DNA of 9,585 bases, from contig PXSD01000010.1 in the NCBI GenBank assembly GCA_003023165.1, positions 1 through 9,585 on the forward strand, given 5' to 3'. The notes under the pieces were generated by a model that was not told the DNA's origin, ran no database searches, and saw nothing but the letters and a program-made list of their open reading frames with translations. The translations under genes and the position numbers were made by a program. Below, one piece after another: positions 1 to 5,832 of this stretch. The DNA comes from Halobacteriales archaeon QS_9_67_15 (GTDB taxonomy: Archaea > Halobacteriota > Halobacteria > Halobacteriales > Haloarculaceae). Each line of letters starts with the position of its first letter. Position 1 is the first letter of the stretch.

Positions 1-547
1 GGACGCCGCGTGCGGCCGCGGCGTTGAACAGGCGCGCGCCGTCGAGGTGGACCGGCACGTCCCGGTCGTGGGCCGCTGCGGCCGCGGCGTCGACTGTCTC
101 GGGCGCGATGGCGGTGCCGCCCTTGCTGTTGTGCGTGTTCTCCAGCGCGAGCAGTCCCGTCCCCGCTCGGTGGCCGTCCGCCTCGACGTAGGCCTCGCGG
201 ACCTGCTCGGGGGCGACGACGCCGCGGTCGTCGCCGTCGACCGGGCGGGCCTGCACGTCCGAGTGCTGTGCGACGCCGCCCAGTTCCCACTTGTAGATAT
301 GGCTCTCGCGTTCGAGGACCAGTTCCTCGCCGCGGTCGGTGTGGGTCCGGACGGCGACCTGATTGGCCATCGTCCCGGAGGGGACCAGCAGCGCGTCCGC
401 GGTGCCGAGCACGCTTGCGACGCGGGCCTCGAGTTCGTTGACGGTCGGGTCCTCGCCGTAGACATCGTCGCCCACCTGAGCGTCGCGGGCGGCCTCCCGC
501 ATCGCGTCGTCCGGTTTTGTGACAGTGTCGCTCCGCAGATCGATCAT
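1..547 (-). CDS. ltaE: Low-specificity L-threonine aldolase, 3'-truncated by window edge
   Basis: The 182 visible residues begin MIDLRSDTVTKP and are the N-terminal half of a PLP-dependent threonine aldolase, which cleaves L-threonine or L-allo-threonine to glycine and acetaldehyde in the cytosol. Visible family motifs are RSDTVT (residues 5-10), GDDVYGEDPTVNELE (26-40), the phosphate-binding PSGTMANQ (56-63), His83 at the position that stacks on the cofactor in this family, ENTHN (136-140) and HLDGARLFNA (167-176). Family members are about 340 residues, so roughly half is missing. The PLP-binding lysine would lie past the edge and cannot be checked. The ATG is supported because the motif-bearing N-terminus starts directly at it and a TATA-like box lies about 29 bases upstream. 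The gene is divergent from the synthetase-like gene at 656. Codon use is typical of the window. Confidence 0.92.
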   Translation of the reverse strand, partial: MIDLRSDTVTKPDDAMREAARDAQVGDDVYGEDPTVNELEARVASVLGTADALLVPSGTMANQVAVRTHTDRGEELVLERESHIYKWELGGVAQHSDVQARPVDGDDRGVVAPEQVREAYVEADGHRAGTGLLALENTHNSKGGTAIAPETVDAAAAAAHDRDVPVHLDGARLFNAAAARGV

Positions 548-570
548 GCCCCGCTGTTCGCGCTGAGGAC

Positions 571-582
571 TGAAATATATGG
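571..582 (-). promoter_or_regulatory. TATA box of the threonine aldolase gene
   Basis: On the minus strand the AT-rich CCATATATTTCA stands out in GC-rich surroundings. It is centred about 29 bases before the ATG at 547, the spacing expected for a leaderless or near-leaderless archaeal transcript. No ribosome binding site is visible between box and start, which fits. Confidence 0.6.
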
Positions 583-625
583 CTCGCTCACTTCGTACGT
601 CACTCGGTACCTAGTCACAAATTAA

Positions 626-633
626 CACTTTAG
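626..633 (+). promoter_or_regulatory. Weak candidate TATA element of the synthetase-like gene
   Basis: CACTTTAG lies about 27 bases before the GTG at 656, with the AT-rich AAATTAACA just upstream. The position suits a leaderless archaeal promoter, but the match is weak. It shares the 108-base gap with the divergent threonine aldolase promoter. Confidence 0.35.
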
Positions 634-655
634 CGGTGGGCGAGACAGTTCCAGT

Positions 656-1711
656 GTGACGCGCTTGAGAGACCACTACGAGACCGTTCGGAGACGCAAC
701 GACTACGACCCCGTCGACGGTGCCGTCGGGCCGCTCGACGCCGGCCAGCGGCGTCGCTTCGTCGCCGTCGACGATCCCGGAGTCCTCAGACGCGAGCCAT
801 CCGACGCGACGCTCGTCTCGACGGGCGTCGGGATGACCGGGTCACCCCACCTGGGCACCGTCGGGCAGATCCTGACGGCCGTCGAGTACCAACGGGCGGG
901 GCTGGACGTGCAGTTCGTGACCGCCGACCTCGAACCGTACCACGGCGGCGCGCCGCTGGACGAGGTGCAGAAACTCGCGGAGCGCTACCGGTCGTTCTGT
1001 CTCGACCTCGGCTTCGACCCCGAACGCGGACGCTTGCGGACGCAGTCCGACGCCCTGGACGTGATGCAGACGGCCCAACTGCTGGCCCCATGCTACGACC
1101 CCGAGTCGTGGAACGACGGCGACCGGCCGCCAACTGAGTGGGAACAGGCGGTCGAAGCGACGTACGAGGCCCCGTCCGACGAACGCCCGGAGGGCGAGGG
1201 CGGAACTGTCACGTTCGAGGGACCGACCTCGGAGGCCGCGACCACCCACAGCGCCGTCCTCCACGGCGTCGACTTCCTCCATCCGCTCTACGCGGGCGAG
1301 TACGACCGACTCGTCCTTTCGTTCGGGGTCGACGAACACCACCTGACATCGATGGCCCGACGCTTTCGCGACGCCGCATCCGTCGACGGTGCCGTCGCCG
1401 GGCTCTACACCCGGATGCTCCCCGGTTTCGACGGTGCGCCCAAGATGTCGAAGTCGATCCCCGGGTCGGGTATCCCGCTCGATATGGCTCCCGCGGCGAT
1501 TCGCGAGCGGATCGACGGCGACGGAGGCGGCGACCCGGCGGCGTCGCCGGTGTTCCAGGCGATGTGTCTCGCTTCGCGCTACGAGGCAGACCGGCTGGAC
1601 CGGATCGCGGCCGCGTGTGAGCGCGGCGACGGGGAGTGGGACCGGGCGAAGGGGGAGTACGCGGAGTTCGTCGTCGACCTGGCCGAGCAGTGGCAGGGGA
1701 CGGCGGAGTGA
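656..1711 (+). CDS. Class I aminoacyl-tRNA synthetase, tryptophanyl-tRNA synthetase-like
   Basis: A 351-residue protein with both class I synthetase signatures: a HIGH-type GSPHLG at residues 62-67 and PKMSKS at 262-267. Between them are TADLEPYHGG (89-98), like the second strand of TrpRS/TyrRS catalytic cores, and SFGVDEHHLTSMARRF (222-237), at the place where TrpRS enzymes carry a GxDQ-type motif before an R-rich helix. This suggests ATP-dependent activation of tryptophan or a related amino acid for tRNA charging. It is shorter than usual archaeal TrpRS (which carry an N-terminal extension) and close to bacterial TrpRS length, with only about 84 residues after KMSKS. Haloarchaea can carry more than one trpS-like gene, so this may be a secondary paralogue. 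Class I fold is confident; substrate is inferred, with TyrRS-like as the alternative. The start is GTG with no clear ribosome binding site. Confidence 0.75.
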   Translation: MTRLRDHYETVRRRNDYDPVDGAVGPLDAGQRRRFVAVDDPGVLRREPSDATLVSTGVGMTGSPHLGTVGQILTAVEYQRAGLDVQFVTADLEPYHGGAPLDEVQKLAERYRSFCLDLGFDPERGRLRTQSDALDVMQTAQLLAPCYDPESWNDGDRPPTEWEQAVEATYEAPSDERPEGEGGTVTFEGPTSEAATTHSAVLHGVDFLHPLYAGEYDRLVLSFGVDEHHLTSMARRFRDAASVDGAVAGLYTRMLPGFDGAPKMSKSIPGSGIPLDMAPAAIRERIDGDGGGDPAASPVFQAMCLASRYEADRLDRIAAACERGDGEWDRAKGEYAEFVVDLAEQWQGTAE

Positions 1712-1721
1712 TGCGGTCGCG

Positions 1722-1737
1722 TCGGTGCCCGCACCGA
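1722..1737. other. Inverted repeat after the synthetase-like gene
   Basis: TCGGTGC and GCACCGA form perfect 7-bp arms with only CC between them, starting 11 bases past the stop at 1711. As RNA the loop would open to four or more bases. No T-run follows closely, so a terminator role is weak; an operator for the aminopeptidase gene is the alternative. Confidence 0.4.
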
Positions 1738-1753
1738 GACACGGCCGAACGAC

Positions 1754-1765
1754 GAAACCGGTTTC
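1754..1765. promoter_or_regulatory. 12-bp perfect palindrome in the aminopeptidase promoter position
   Basis: GAAACCGGTTTC is a perfect palindrome centred about 30 bases before the ATG at 1790, where the TATA/BRE region of a leaderless haloarchaeal promoter would sit. No better TATA box is present between the two genes. It may be a degenerate promoter, an operator for a dimeric repressor overlapping it, or both. Confidence 0.4.
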
Positions 1766-1789
1766 ACGGTTCCGTCCGAGGGGTCGGGC

Positions 1790-2872
1790 ATGGACCCGCG
1801 CGTTCGCGAACACGCAGAGACCATCTGTGACCACTCCGTCGACCTGCGGGCCGGTGACCACGTCGTCATCGACGCTCATCCCGAGGCCGACGACCTGGTG
1901 ACCGCGCTCCACGAGGTCATCGCCGACCGAGACGCCCACCCGCTGGTCGTCCAGGACCGCATGGGCAAGCGCTTCCAGCGCGCGTTCATGCGGAACCACG
2001 AGGGCGACTTCGAGCTGCCGGAGCACCAGATGGCGCTCTACGAGGAGATGGACGTCTACATCGTCGTCCGGGGGAGCGACAACGTCACCCAGACCAGCGA
2101 CGTGGACCCCGAGGTGTCGACGGCCTACGCGGCCGCCCAGCAACCGCTCCTGAACGAGCGCCTCTCGAAGCGCTGGTGTCTCACGCAGTACCCCGCGCCC
2201 GCCAACGCGCAACTGGCGCAGATGAGCACCGAGGGCTACGAGAACTTCGTCTGGGACGCCGTCCTCCGCGACTGGGACGAACAGCGCGAGTTCCAGGCCC
2301 AGATGATCGAGACCATGGACGGGGCCGACGAGGTCCGCATCGTCTCGGGCAACGCCACAGACGTGACCATGAGCGTCGCGGGCAACCCGACGCTCAACGA
2401 CTACGGCGAGCGCAACCTCCCCGGCGGCGAGGTGTTCACCGCGCCCGTCCCCGACAGCGTCGAGGGCGAGGTGTACTTCGATAAGCCGCTGTACCACCAG
2501 GGCCGCGAGGTGACCGACGTGTACTGCAGGTTCGAGAACGGCGAAGTCGTCGAACACTCCGCGGGCAAGAACGAGACGGTCCTGACGAACGTCCTGGGGA
2601 CCGACGAGGGGTCGAACCGCCTCGGCGAGCTGGGTATCGGGATGAACCGCGCCATCGACGAGTTCACCTACAACATGCTGTTCGACGAAAAGATGGGTGA
2701 CACGGTGCACATGGCGGTCGGGCGGGCCTACGACGACACCGTCGGCGAGGGCAATGAGCAGAACGACTCGGCGGTCCACGTCGACATGATCGTCGACATG
2801 AGCGAGGACTCGCGGATCGAGGTCGACGGCGAGGTCGTCCAGAGAGACGGGACGTTCCGATTCGAAGCGTAG
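1790..2872 (+). CDS. Aminopeptidase of the M29 (thermophilic aminopeptidase T) family
   Basis: A 360-residue cytosolic metallo-aminopeptidase that should remove N-terminal residues from peptides using two metal ions. The candidate metal ligands are in family order: Glu214 in GGEVFTAP, Glu280 in LGELGIGMN, His307 in HMAVGRAY with Tyr314 seven residues later, and His330 and Asp332 in VHVDMIVDM. The 66-residue spacing between the two Glu, the His-to-Tyr step of 7 and the His-x-Asp pair match the active-site pattern known for aminopeptidase T/S. It is somewhat shorter than bacterial members (about 410 residues), with a compact N-terminal domain. The ATG at 1790 opens MDPRVREHAE, as expected for the family N-terminus. 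No signal peptide is seen. The gene is 78 bases after the synthetase-like gene and could be read through from it. A notable double hairpin begins right after the stop. Confidence 0.9.
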   Translation: MDPRVREHAETICDHSVDLRAGDHVVIDAHPEADDLVTALHEVIADRDAHPLVVQDRMGKRFQRAFMRNHEGDFELPEHQMALYEEMDVYIVVRGSDNVTQTSDVDPEVSTAYAAAQQPLLNERLSKRWCLTQYPAPANAQLAQMSTEGYENFVWDAVLRDWDEQREFQAQMIETMDGADEVRIVSGNATDVTMSVAGNPTLNDYGERNLPGGEVFTAPVPDSVEGEVYFDKPLYHQGREVTDVYCRFENGEVVEHSAGKNETVLTNVLGTDEGSNRLGELGIGMNRAIDEFTYNMLFDEKMGDTVHMAVGRAYDDTVGEGNEQNDSAVHVDMIVDMSEDSRIEVDGEVVQRDGTFRFEA

Positions 2873-2925
2873 CGAGGCCGACCGGGGAGAGGCCTCGAAT
2901 CGGAACGGCGACCGAAGGGAGCCGT
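2873..2925 (+). repeat. Double-hairpin element, copy A, abutting the aminopeptidase stop codon
   Basis: Hairpin 1 has arms CGAGGCC (2873-2879) and GGCCTCG (2891-2897) around the 11-base loop GACCGGGGAGA. A 7-base spacer follows. Hairpin 2 has arms ACGGC (2905-2909) and GCCGT (2921-2925) around the 11-base loop GACCGAAGGGA. The first arm starts on the base after TAG. An element of the same geometry follows ahcY at 7111-7163. A role in 3'-end formation or mRNA stability is inferred from position only. Confidence 0.75.
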
Positions 2926-2953
2926 GAAGACGGGTCTGACAGATAGTCGTCCG

Positions 2954-2983
2954 CGTTTTCTCCTCTCTCCTCTCCCCTCTCTC
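2954..2983 (+). terminator. Pyrimidine-rich tract, probable termination region
   Basis: About 28 consecutive C/T bases begin with TTTT at 2956-2959 and continue as CTCCTCTCTCC-type sequence, 85 to 110 bases after the aminopeptidase stop. Archaeal termination depends on U-rich RNA, so the TTTT start is a reasonable end point. The rest is C-rich, so efficiency is uncertain. The wider gap 2873-3153 holds no gene that I can support. Confidence 0.4.
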
Positions 2984-3096
2984 AGGAGCGGTTCTTTCAT
3001 CCGGCGACCGTCCAGACCGGCGACACCGGTCGCTGTGACCATTACGACCGCTAAGTAGCAGTAGTTACTGTCTAACGTGCGTCCGACACCGGGTTT

Positions 3097-3107
3097 TCAG
3101 AATCTGA
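3097..3107. promoter_or_regulatory. Palindrome upstream of the small-protein promoter
   Basis: TCAGA, one A, then TCTGA form a perfect 5-bp inverted repeat ending 16 bases before the TTTATA box at 3124. That is where an archaeal activator, or a repressor blocking TFB, could bind. This is inference from placement. Confidence 0.3.
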
Positions 3108-3123
3108 GAATCGTTCCGGCAGG

Positions 3124-3129
3124 TTTATA
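3124..3129 (+). promoter_or_regulatory. TATA box of the 55-residue small protein
   Basis: TTTATA is centred 27 bases before the ATG at 3154, with no ribosome binding site between. This is a textbook leaderless haloarchaeal promoter and supports the small ORF as a real gene. Confidence 0.65.
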
Positions 3130-3153
3130 GGTGGGTGTTACATGTTCTCACAC

Positions 3154-3321
3154 ATGGCGCCGGATACGGTCGCTGAAGCCGAGATAGAAGCGAACGCCGA
3201 AGTCATGGCCTCCGTCGAGGAGGGCCCCGCCGAGACGCTCGTAATCGCCGACATCAGCCGTGACGACGCCTATCTCACAGCGCCACTCGTCGACGCCGCC
3301 ACCCTTCCGGAGTGGCGGTAA
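3154..3321 (+). CDS. Small acidic haloarchaeal protein of unknown function (55 aa)
   Basis: A 55-codon ORF beginning MAPDTVAEAE and ending TLPEWR, with a central stretch ETLVIADISRDDAYLTAP (residues 27-44). It is strongly acidic, has no membrane segment or signal peptide, and is rich in G/C at third positions except near the start. A TATA box 27 bases upstream supports transcription from its own leaderless promoter. From memory, small haloarchaeal proteins with an ADISRDDAWL-type core and a Trp-Arg C-terminus exist as a conserved unnamed (DUF) family, sometimes close to serA; I cannot confirm this without a search. It lies 252 bases upstream of serA on the same strand, but serA has its own TATA box, so co-transcription is not required. 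Function is unknown. The main support is the promoter, the codon pattern and the conserved-looking core. Confidence 0.75.
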   Translation: MAPDTVAEAEIEANAEVMASVEEGPAETLVIADISRDDAYLTAPLVDAATLPEWR

Positions 3322-3373
3322 GGGGGGCTTGTTCCGATTCGACGCTTCGTACGGCCGACCGCACTCGTTCTTT

Positions 3374-3395
3374 GACCGCCGACCTGTGAGCGGTC
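3374..3395 (+). other. Hairpin downstream of the small protein gene
   Basis: GACCGC (3374-3379) and GCGGTC (3390-3395) can pair around a 10-base loop, 52 bases after the small-protein stop. An alternative pairing of CCGACC with GGTCGG overlaps it. It may lie at the transcript end, but no U-run follows, so function is uncertain. The rest of 3322-3541 shows no gene I can support. Confidence 0.3.
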
Positions 3396-3541
3396 GGTCC
3401 GTTCCGTCGCTCGGCCCAGCAGCGGTGTCCGGGCACCTCCGTCCCACTGGTTCGTGTCTCCGGTCGGGCCGGCTCGTCGCCCGGCGGGCAGACTGTGTCG
3501 TCTCTATCGACAGTGTCGTCGACCGTGTTCGGAGAAAATAA

Positions 3542-3552
3542 GCGTTATACGC
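3542..3552 (+). promoter_or_regulatory. TATA box of serA, inside a short palindrome
   Basis: TTATAC (3545-3550) is centred 26 bases before the serA ATG at 3574, as for leaderless archaeal genes. The box sits inside GCGT-TAT-ACGC, a palindrome with 4-bp arms. A second small inverted repeat, CGGG-ATCGAA-CCCG (3559-3572), lies between the box and the start codon. Either could be a repressor site. The AT-rich AGAAAATAAG just upstream may serve as the BRE. Confidence 0.6.
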
Positions 3553-3573
3553 GCTGGCCGGGATCGAACCCGC

Positions 3574-5160
3574 ATGAAGGTACTCGTTACGGACCCCATC
3601 GCGGACGCGGGTCTGGACCGGTTTCGCGGAGCGGGCCACGAGGTCGAGACAGCGTACGACATCGAGGGCGACGCGCTCCTGAACGCCGTCGCGGACGCCG
3701 ACGCGATGGTCGTGCGCTCGGGGACGGAGGTCGACGCGGACGTCTTCGCCGCCTCGACCCTCCAGATCGTCGGCCGCGCGGGCATCGGCGTCGACAACAT
3801 CGACATCGAGGCCGCGACCGACCACGGGGTCATCGTCGCCAACGCACCCCAGGGGAACGTCCGCGCCGCCGCGGAGCACTCCGTCGCGATGGCGTTCGCC
3901 ACCGCTCGCTCCATCCCGCAGGCTCACGACCGCCTGCGCGGCGGCGAGTGGGCGAAAGGCGACTTCCTCGGGACCGAACTCAACGAGAAGACCCTCGGTG
4001 TCGTCGGCTTCGGCCGCGTCGGCCAGGAGGTCGCCAGGCGCTTCGACGCGCTCGGCATGGACCCGGTCACTTACGACCCCTATATCAGCGAGGAGCGCAC
4101 CGAGCGATTCGGCGCTGAACTCGTCGACTCCCTCGAGGAGTGTCTCGAACGGGCGGACTTCATCACCGTCCACACGCCGCTGACCGACGAAACCGAGAAC
4201 ATGATCGACGAGGAGGAGATCGCACAGCTCGAGGGCGGCTACGTCGTCAACTGCGCCCGCGGCGGGATCATCGACGAGCCGGCGCTCGCGGCGGCCGTCG
4301 AGGACGGCCTGCTCAAGGGTGCGGCCATCGACGTGTTCGCCGACGAGCCGGTCGAGCCGGACAACCCGCTGCTCGACGTCGAGGACGTCATCGTGACGCC
4401 GCACCTCGGCGCGTCGACCGAGGCCGCACAGGAGTCCGTCGCCACCTCGACCGCCGACCAGATCATCGCCGCGTTCAACGACGAGCCGGTCGTCAATGCG
4501 CTGAACGCCCCCTCGATGGACGAGAGCGCGTTCCCCGCCGTCGAGCCGTACCTCGGTCTGGCCGACACCGCCGGGACCATCGCCGTCCAGCTGTTCGACG
4601 GCCACGTCTCCGACGTGACGGTCACCTACGCCGGCGGCATCGCCGACTACGACACCGACATCGTCACCGCGACCGCGCTGAAGGGCGTCTTCGAGCGCGC
4701 CGTCGAGACGCAGGTCAACGCGGTCAACGCCGAGCGCATCGCCGAGGAGCGCGGCATCAGCGTGACGGAGTCCAAGACCAGCTCCGCGGCGGACTTCCAG
4801 AGCCTCATCACCGTCACCGTCTCCGACGACGACGAGGAGATCAGCGTCTCCGGGACGCAGTTCGCCGGCGACGACGCCCGCATCGTCCGCATCGACGGCT
4901 ACCGCGTCGACGCCGTCCCGCACGGACACATGCTCGTTGCCCGCAACGAGGACGTGCCCGGGGTCATCGGCTTCATCGGCACCGTCCTCGGCCAGGCCGA
5001 CGTGAACATCGCCGGGATGTTCAACGGTCGCGAGACCATCGGCGGCGAGGCGCTGACCGTCTACAACCTCGACGACCCGGTCCCCGACGAAACCGTCGAA
5101 GAACTGCTCGCCGACGAGTGCGTCATGGATATCACGCAGATCCAGCTCAACGGGGAGTAG
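3574..5160 (+). CDS. serA: D-3-phosphoglycerate dehydrogenase
   Basis: A 528-residue NAD-dependent enzyme that oxidises 3-phosphoglycerate to 3-phosphohydroxypyruvate, the first step of serine synthesis, in the cytosol. The nucleotide-binding motif GFGRVG is at residues 145-150. The catalytic triad of the D-2-hydroxyacid dehydrogenase family is complete: Arg229 in NCARGG, Glu258 in FADEP and His277 in TPHLGAST. Residues about 320-445 match the intervening allosteric-substrate-binding domain of long SerA proteins, and about 452-528 form the ACT domain (HMLVARNEDVPGVIGFIGT), the usual serine-feedback site. Length equals that of the long type known from Mycobacterium. The frame is open upstream to an ATG at 3454, but MKVLVTDPIADAG at 3574 is the family N-terminus and lies 26 bases after a TATA box, so 3574 is chosen. 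The extra 40 residues would be Arg/Cys-rich and unlike the protein. Confidence 0.96.
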   Translation: MKVLVTDPIADAGLDRFRGAGHEVETAYDIEGDALLNAVADADAMVVRSGTEVDADVFAASTLQIVGRAGIGVDNIDIEAATDHGVIVANAPQGNVRAAAEHSVAMAFATARSIPQAHDRLRGGEWAKGDFLGTELNEKTLGVVGFGRVGQEVARRFDALGMDPVTYDPYISEERTERFGAELVDSLEECLERADFITVHTPLTDETENMIDEEEIAQLEGGYVVNCARGGIIDEPALAAAVEDGLLKGAAIDVFADEPVEPDNPLLDVEDVIVTPHLGASTEAAQESVATSTADQIIAAFNDEPVVNALNAPSMDESAFPAVEPYLGLADTAGTIAVQLFDGHVSDVTVTYAGGIADYDTDIVTATALKGVFERAVETQVNAVNAERIAEERGISVTESKTSSAADFQSLITVTVSDDDEEISVSGTQFAGDDARIVRIDGYRVDAVPHGHMLVARNEDVPGVIGFIGTVLGQADVNIAGMFNGRETIGGEALTVYNLDDPVPDETVEELLADECVMDITQIQLNGE

Positions 5161-5171
5161 ACCGCTTCTGC

Positions 5172-5186
5172 AGCTGTTCGGCAGCT
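5172..5186 (+). terminator. Hairpin just after serA
   Basis: AGCTG and CAGCT pair around TTCGG, starting 12 bases past the serA stop. A short pyrimidine-rich run (GGTTCTCCTCCCC) follows about 22 bases later. It may stabilise or end the serA transcript. There is no strong U-run on this strand. Confidence 0.35.
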
Positions 5187-5199
5187 CTCTGGTCGGTCC

Positions 5200-5204
5200 A
5201 AAAA
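5200..5204 (-). terminator. T5 run ending the minus-strand coiled-coil gene
   Basis: AAAAA on the plus strand reads TTTTT on the minus strand, 33 bases beyond the stop of the gene at 5237-5626. In archaea a U-run alone can terminate transcription. The site lies in the 76-base convergent gap with serA. Confidence 0.4.
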
Positions 5205-5236
5205 CGGGTTCTCCTCCCCACGTGCGACGGCCGCGA

Positions 5237-5626
5237 TTATAGGAGTAGACGCCGGAGTCGACCGACTGCGCCGGACTCGGAGGGTCGGTCGCTCCGGTCG
5301 GTGCGGTCGGTGTCCGGGTCGCCCGTTTCGAACTCGTCGGACACGAGTGGTTCGTCGCGGCAGGCGTCACGTCCCTGGAGAACGTGTTCGTAGCGGTCGA
5401 CGACGTGCTGGAGGTCGCGCTCCTTCGATTCGAGGCGTGCTTCGAGCCTCGCGACTCTGGTTTCGAGCATCGCGATCTGTACCAGGTACAGCGTCTCCGG
5501 CGTGTGATCGACAGTGATGTCGACGCCCTCGGGCTCGGGCGCCGCTACGCACGGTTCGCCCGCCGACTGGCGGTCGGTGCATAGGTCGATGTCCCCCTGA
5601 TCCGCAGGGTCGGCGTTCGCAGCCAT
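5237..5626 (-). CDS. Hypothetical acidic coiled-coil protein (129 aa)
   Basis: I do not recognise this protein. Residues about 45-85 (ETLYLVQIAMLETRVARLEA then RLESKERDLQHVVDRYEHVL) show heptad-like spacing of Leu, Val and Ile and should form one long coiled coil, suggesting oligomerisation. The N-terminal 40 residues are acidic and probably disordered. Residues 97-119 are a low-complexity Asp/Thr/Arg/Ser stretch, and the protein ends in a basic, Leu-rich tail, GRLRRLLL. No membrane segment or catalytic motif is seen; three Cys (16, 26, 89) are scattered. The ATG at 5626 follows the AT-rich TCTTTTTGCA by about 30 bases, consistent with a leaderless promoter. The gene is convergent with serA and divergent from ahcY. 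High G/C at third positions in the coiled-coil part supports coding. Function is unknown. Confidence 0.7.
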   Translation of the reverse strand: MAANADPADQGDIDLCTDRQSAGEPCVAAPEPEGVDITVDHTPETLYLVQIAMLETRVARLEARLESKERDLQHVVDRYEHVLQGRDACRDEPLVSDEFETGDPDTDRTDRSDRPSESGAVGRLRRLLL

Positions 5627-5650
5627 GCCCTCGAAGCCACGTGTCGTCCG

Positions 5651-5660
5651 TGCAAAAAGA
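5651..5660 (-). promoter_or_regulatory. Candidate TATA element of the coiled-coil gene
   Basis: TCTTTTTGCA on the minus strand is the only AT-rich stretch upstream of the ATG at 5626, centred about 30 bases away. It is weaker than the other TATA boxes in the window. Confidence 0.4.
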
Positions 5661-5799
5661 CCGAGCAGACGAGCGCCCGACGCCCGTCTGACGACGGCGC
5701 GTTTCCGTTCGCGGTTCCGCGGTTCGAGCCCGGACCGCTCCGCCGAACCGTCCGGCGGCCGTCTCGCTACCGCCGGTGTCGCGGGCGAGGTGATCCGGT

Positions 5800-5810
5800 G
5801 GGATTTTCCC
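5800..5810 (+). promoter_or_regulatory. ahcY promoter element inside an inverted repeat
   Basis: GGGATTTTCCC is centred 28 bases before the ahcY ATG at 5833, and its ATTTT is the only TATA-like stretch nearby. GGGA and TCCC form a symmetric repeat around TTT, so box and possible operator coincide. Just upstream, CCGCCG (5740-5745) and CGGCGG (5753-5758) form another inverted repeat in the 206-base divergent gap. Confidence 0.45.
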
Positions 5811-5832
5811 GGCGCTGGTCCATCCTTCGGCT

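Noticed and set aside
47..625. Plus-strand open frame opposite threonine aldolase
   Set aside because: The minus strand encodes unmistakable threonine aldolase motifs; the plus frame is its complement.
842..2779. Long open frame on the minus strand across the synthetase-like and aminopeptidase genes
   Set aside because: It is antisense to two genes with clear family motifs, has Val/Leu/Asp/Arg-rich content typical of the complement of GC-rich codons, and crosses an intergenic gap. A shadow of real genes.
2873..3153. Possible coding gene in the 281-base gap after the aminopeptidase
   Set aside because: No ORF with a promoter, ribosome binding site or family motif; the gap holds the double hairpin, the pyrimidine tract and the small-protein promoter.
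3454..3573. N-terminal extension of serA from an upstream ATG
   Set aside because: The 40 extra residues are Arg/Cys-rich and unlike SerA, and a TATA box lies inside the extension 26 bases before the downstream ATG that starts the family N-terminus.
3556..3573. tRNA T-arm-like sequence on the minus strand (GGGTTCGATCCC) next to the serA start
   Set aside because: With a standard 7-base loop the stem has a G-G mismatch, and the rest of the supposed tRNA would have to lie inside the serA coding region, where no cloverleaf arms are seen.
3148..5370. 740-codon open frame on the minus strand opposite serA
   Set aside because: It covers the small protein, serA and part of the coiled-coil gene in antisense, with no recognisable motif. 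High GC content keeps stop codons rare on the opposite strand.
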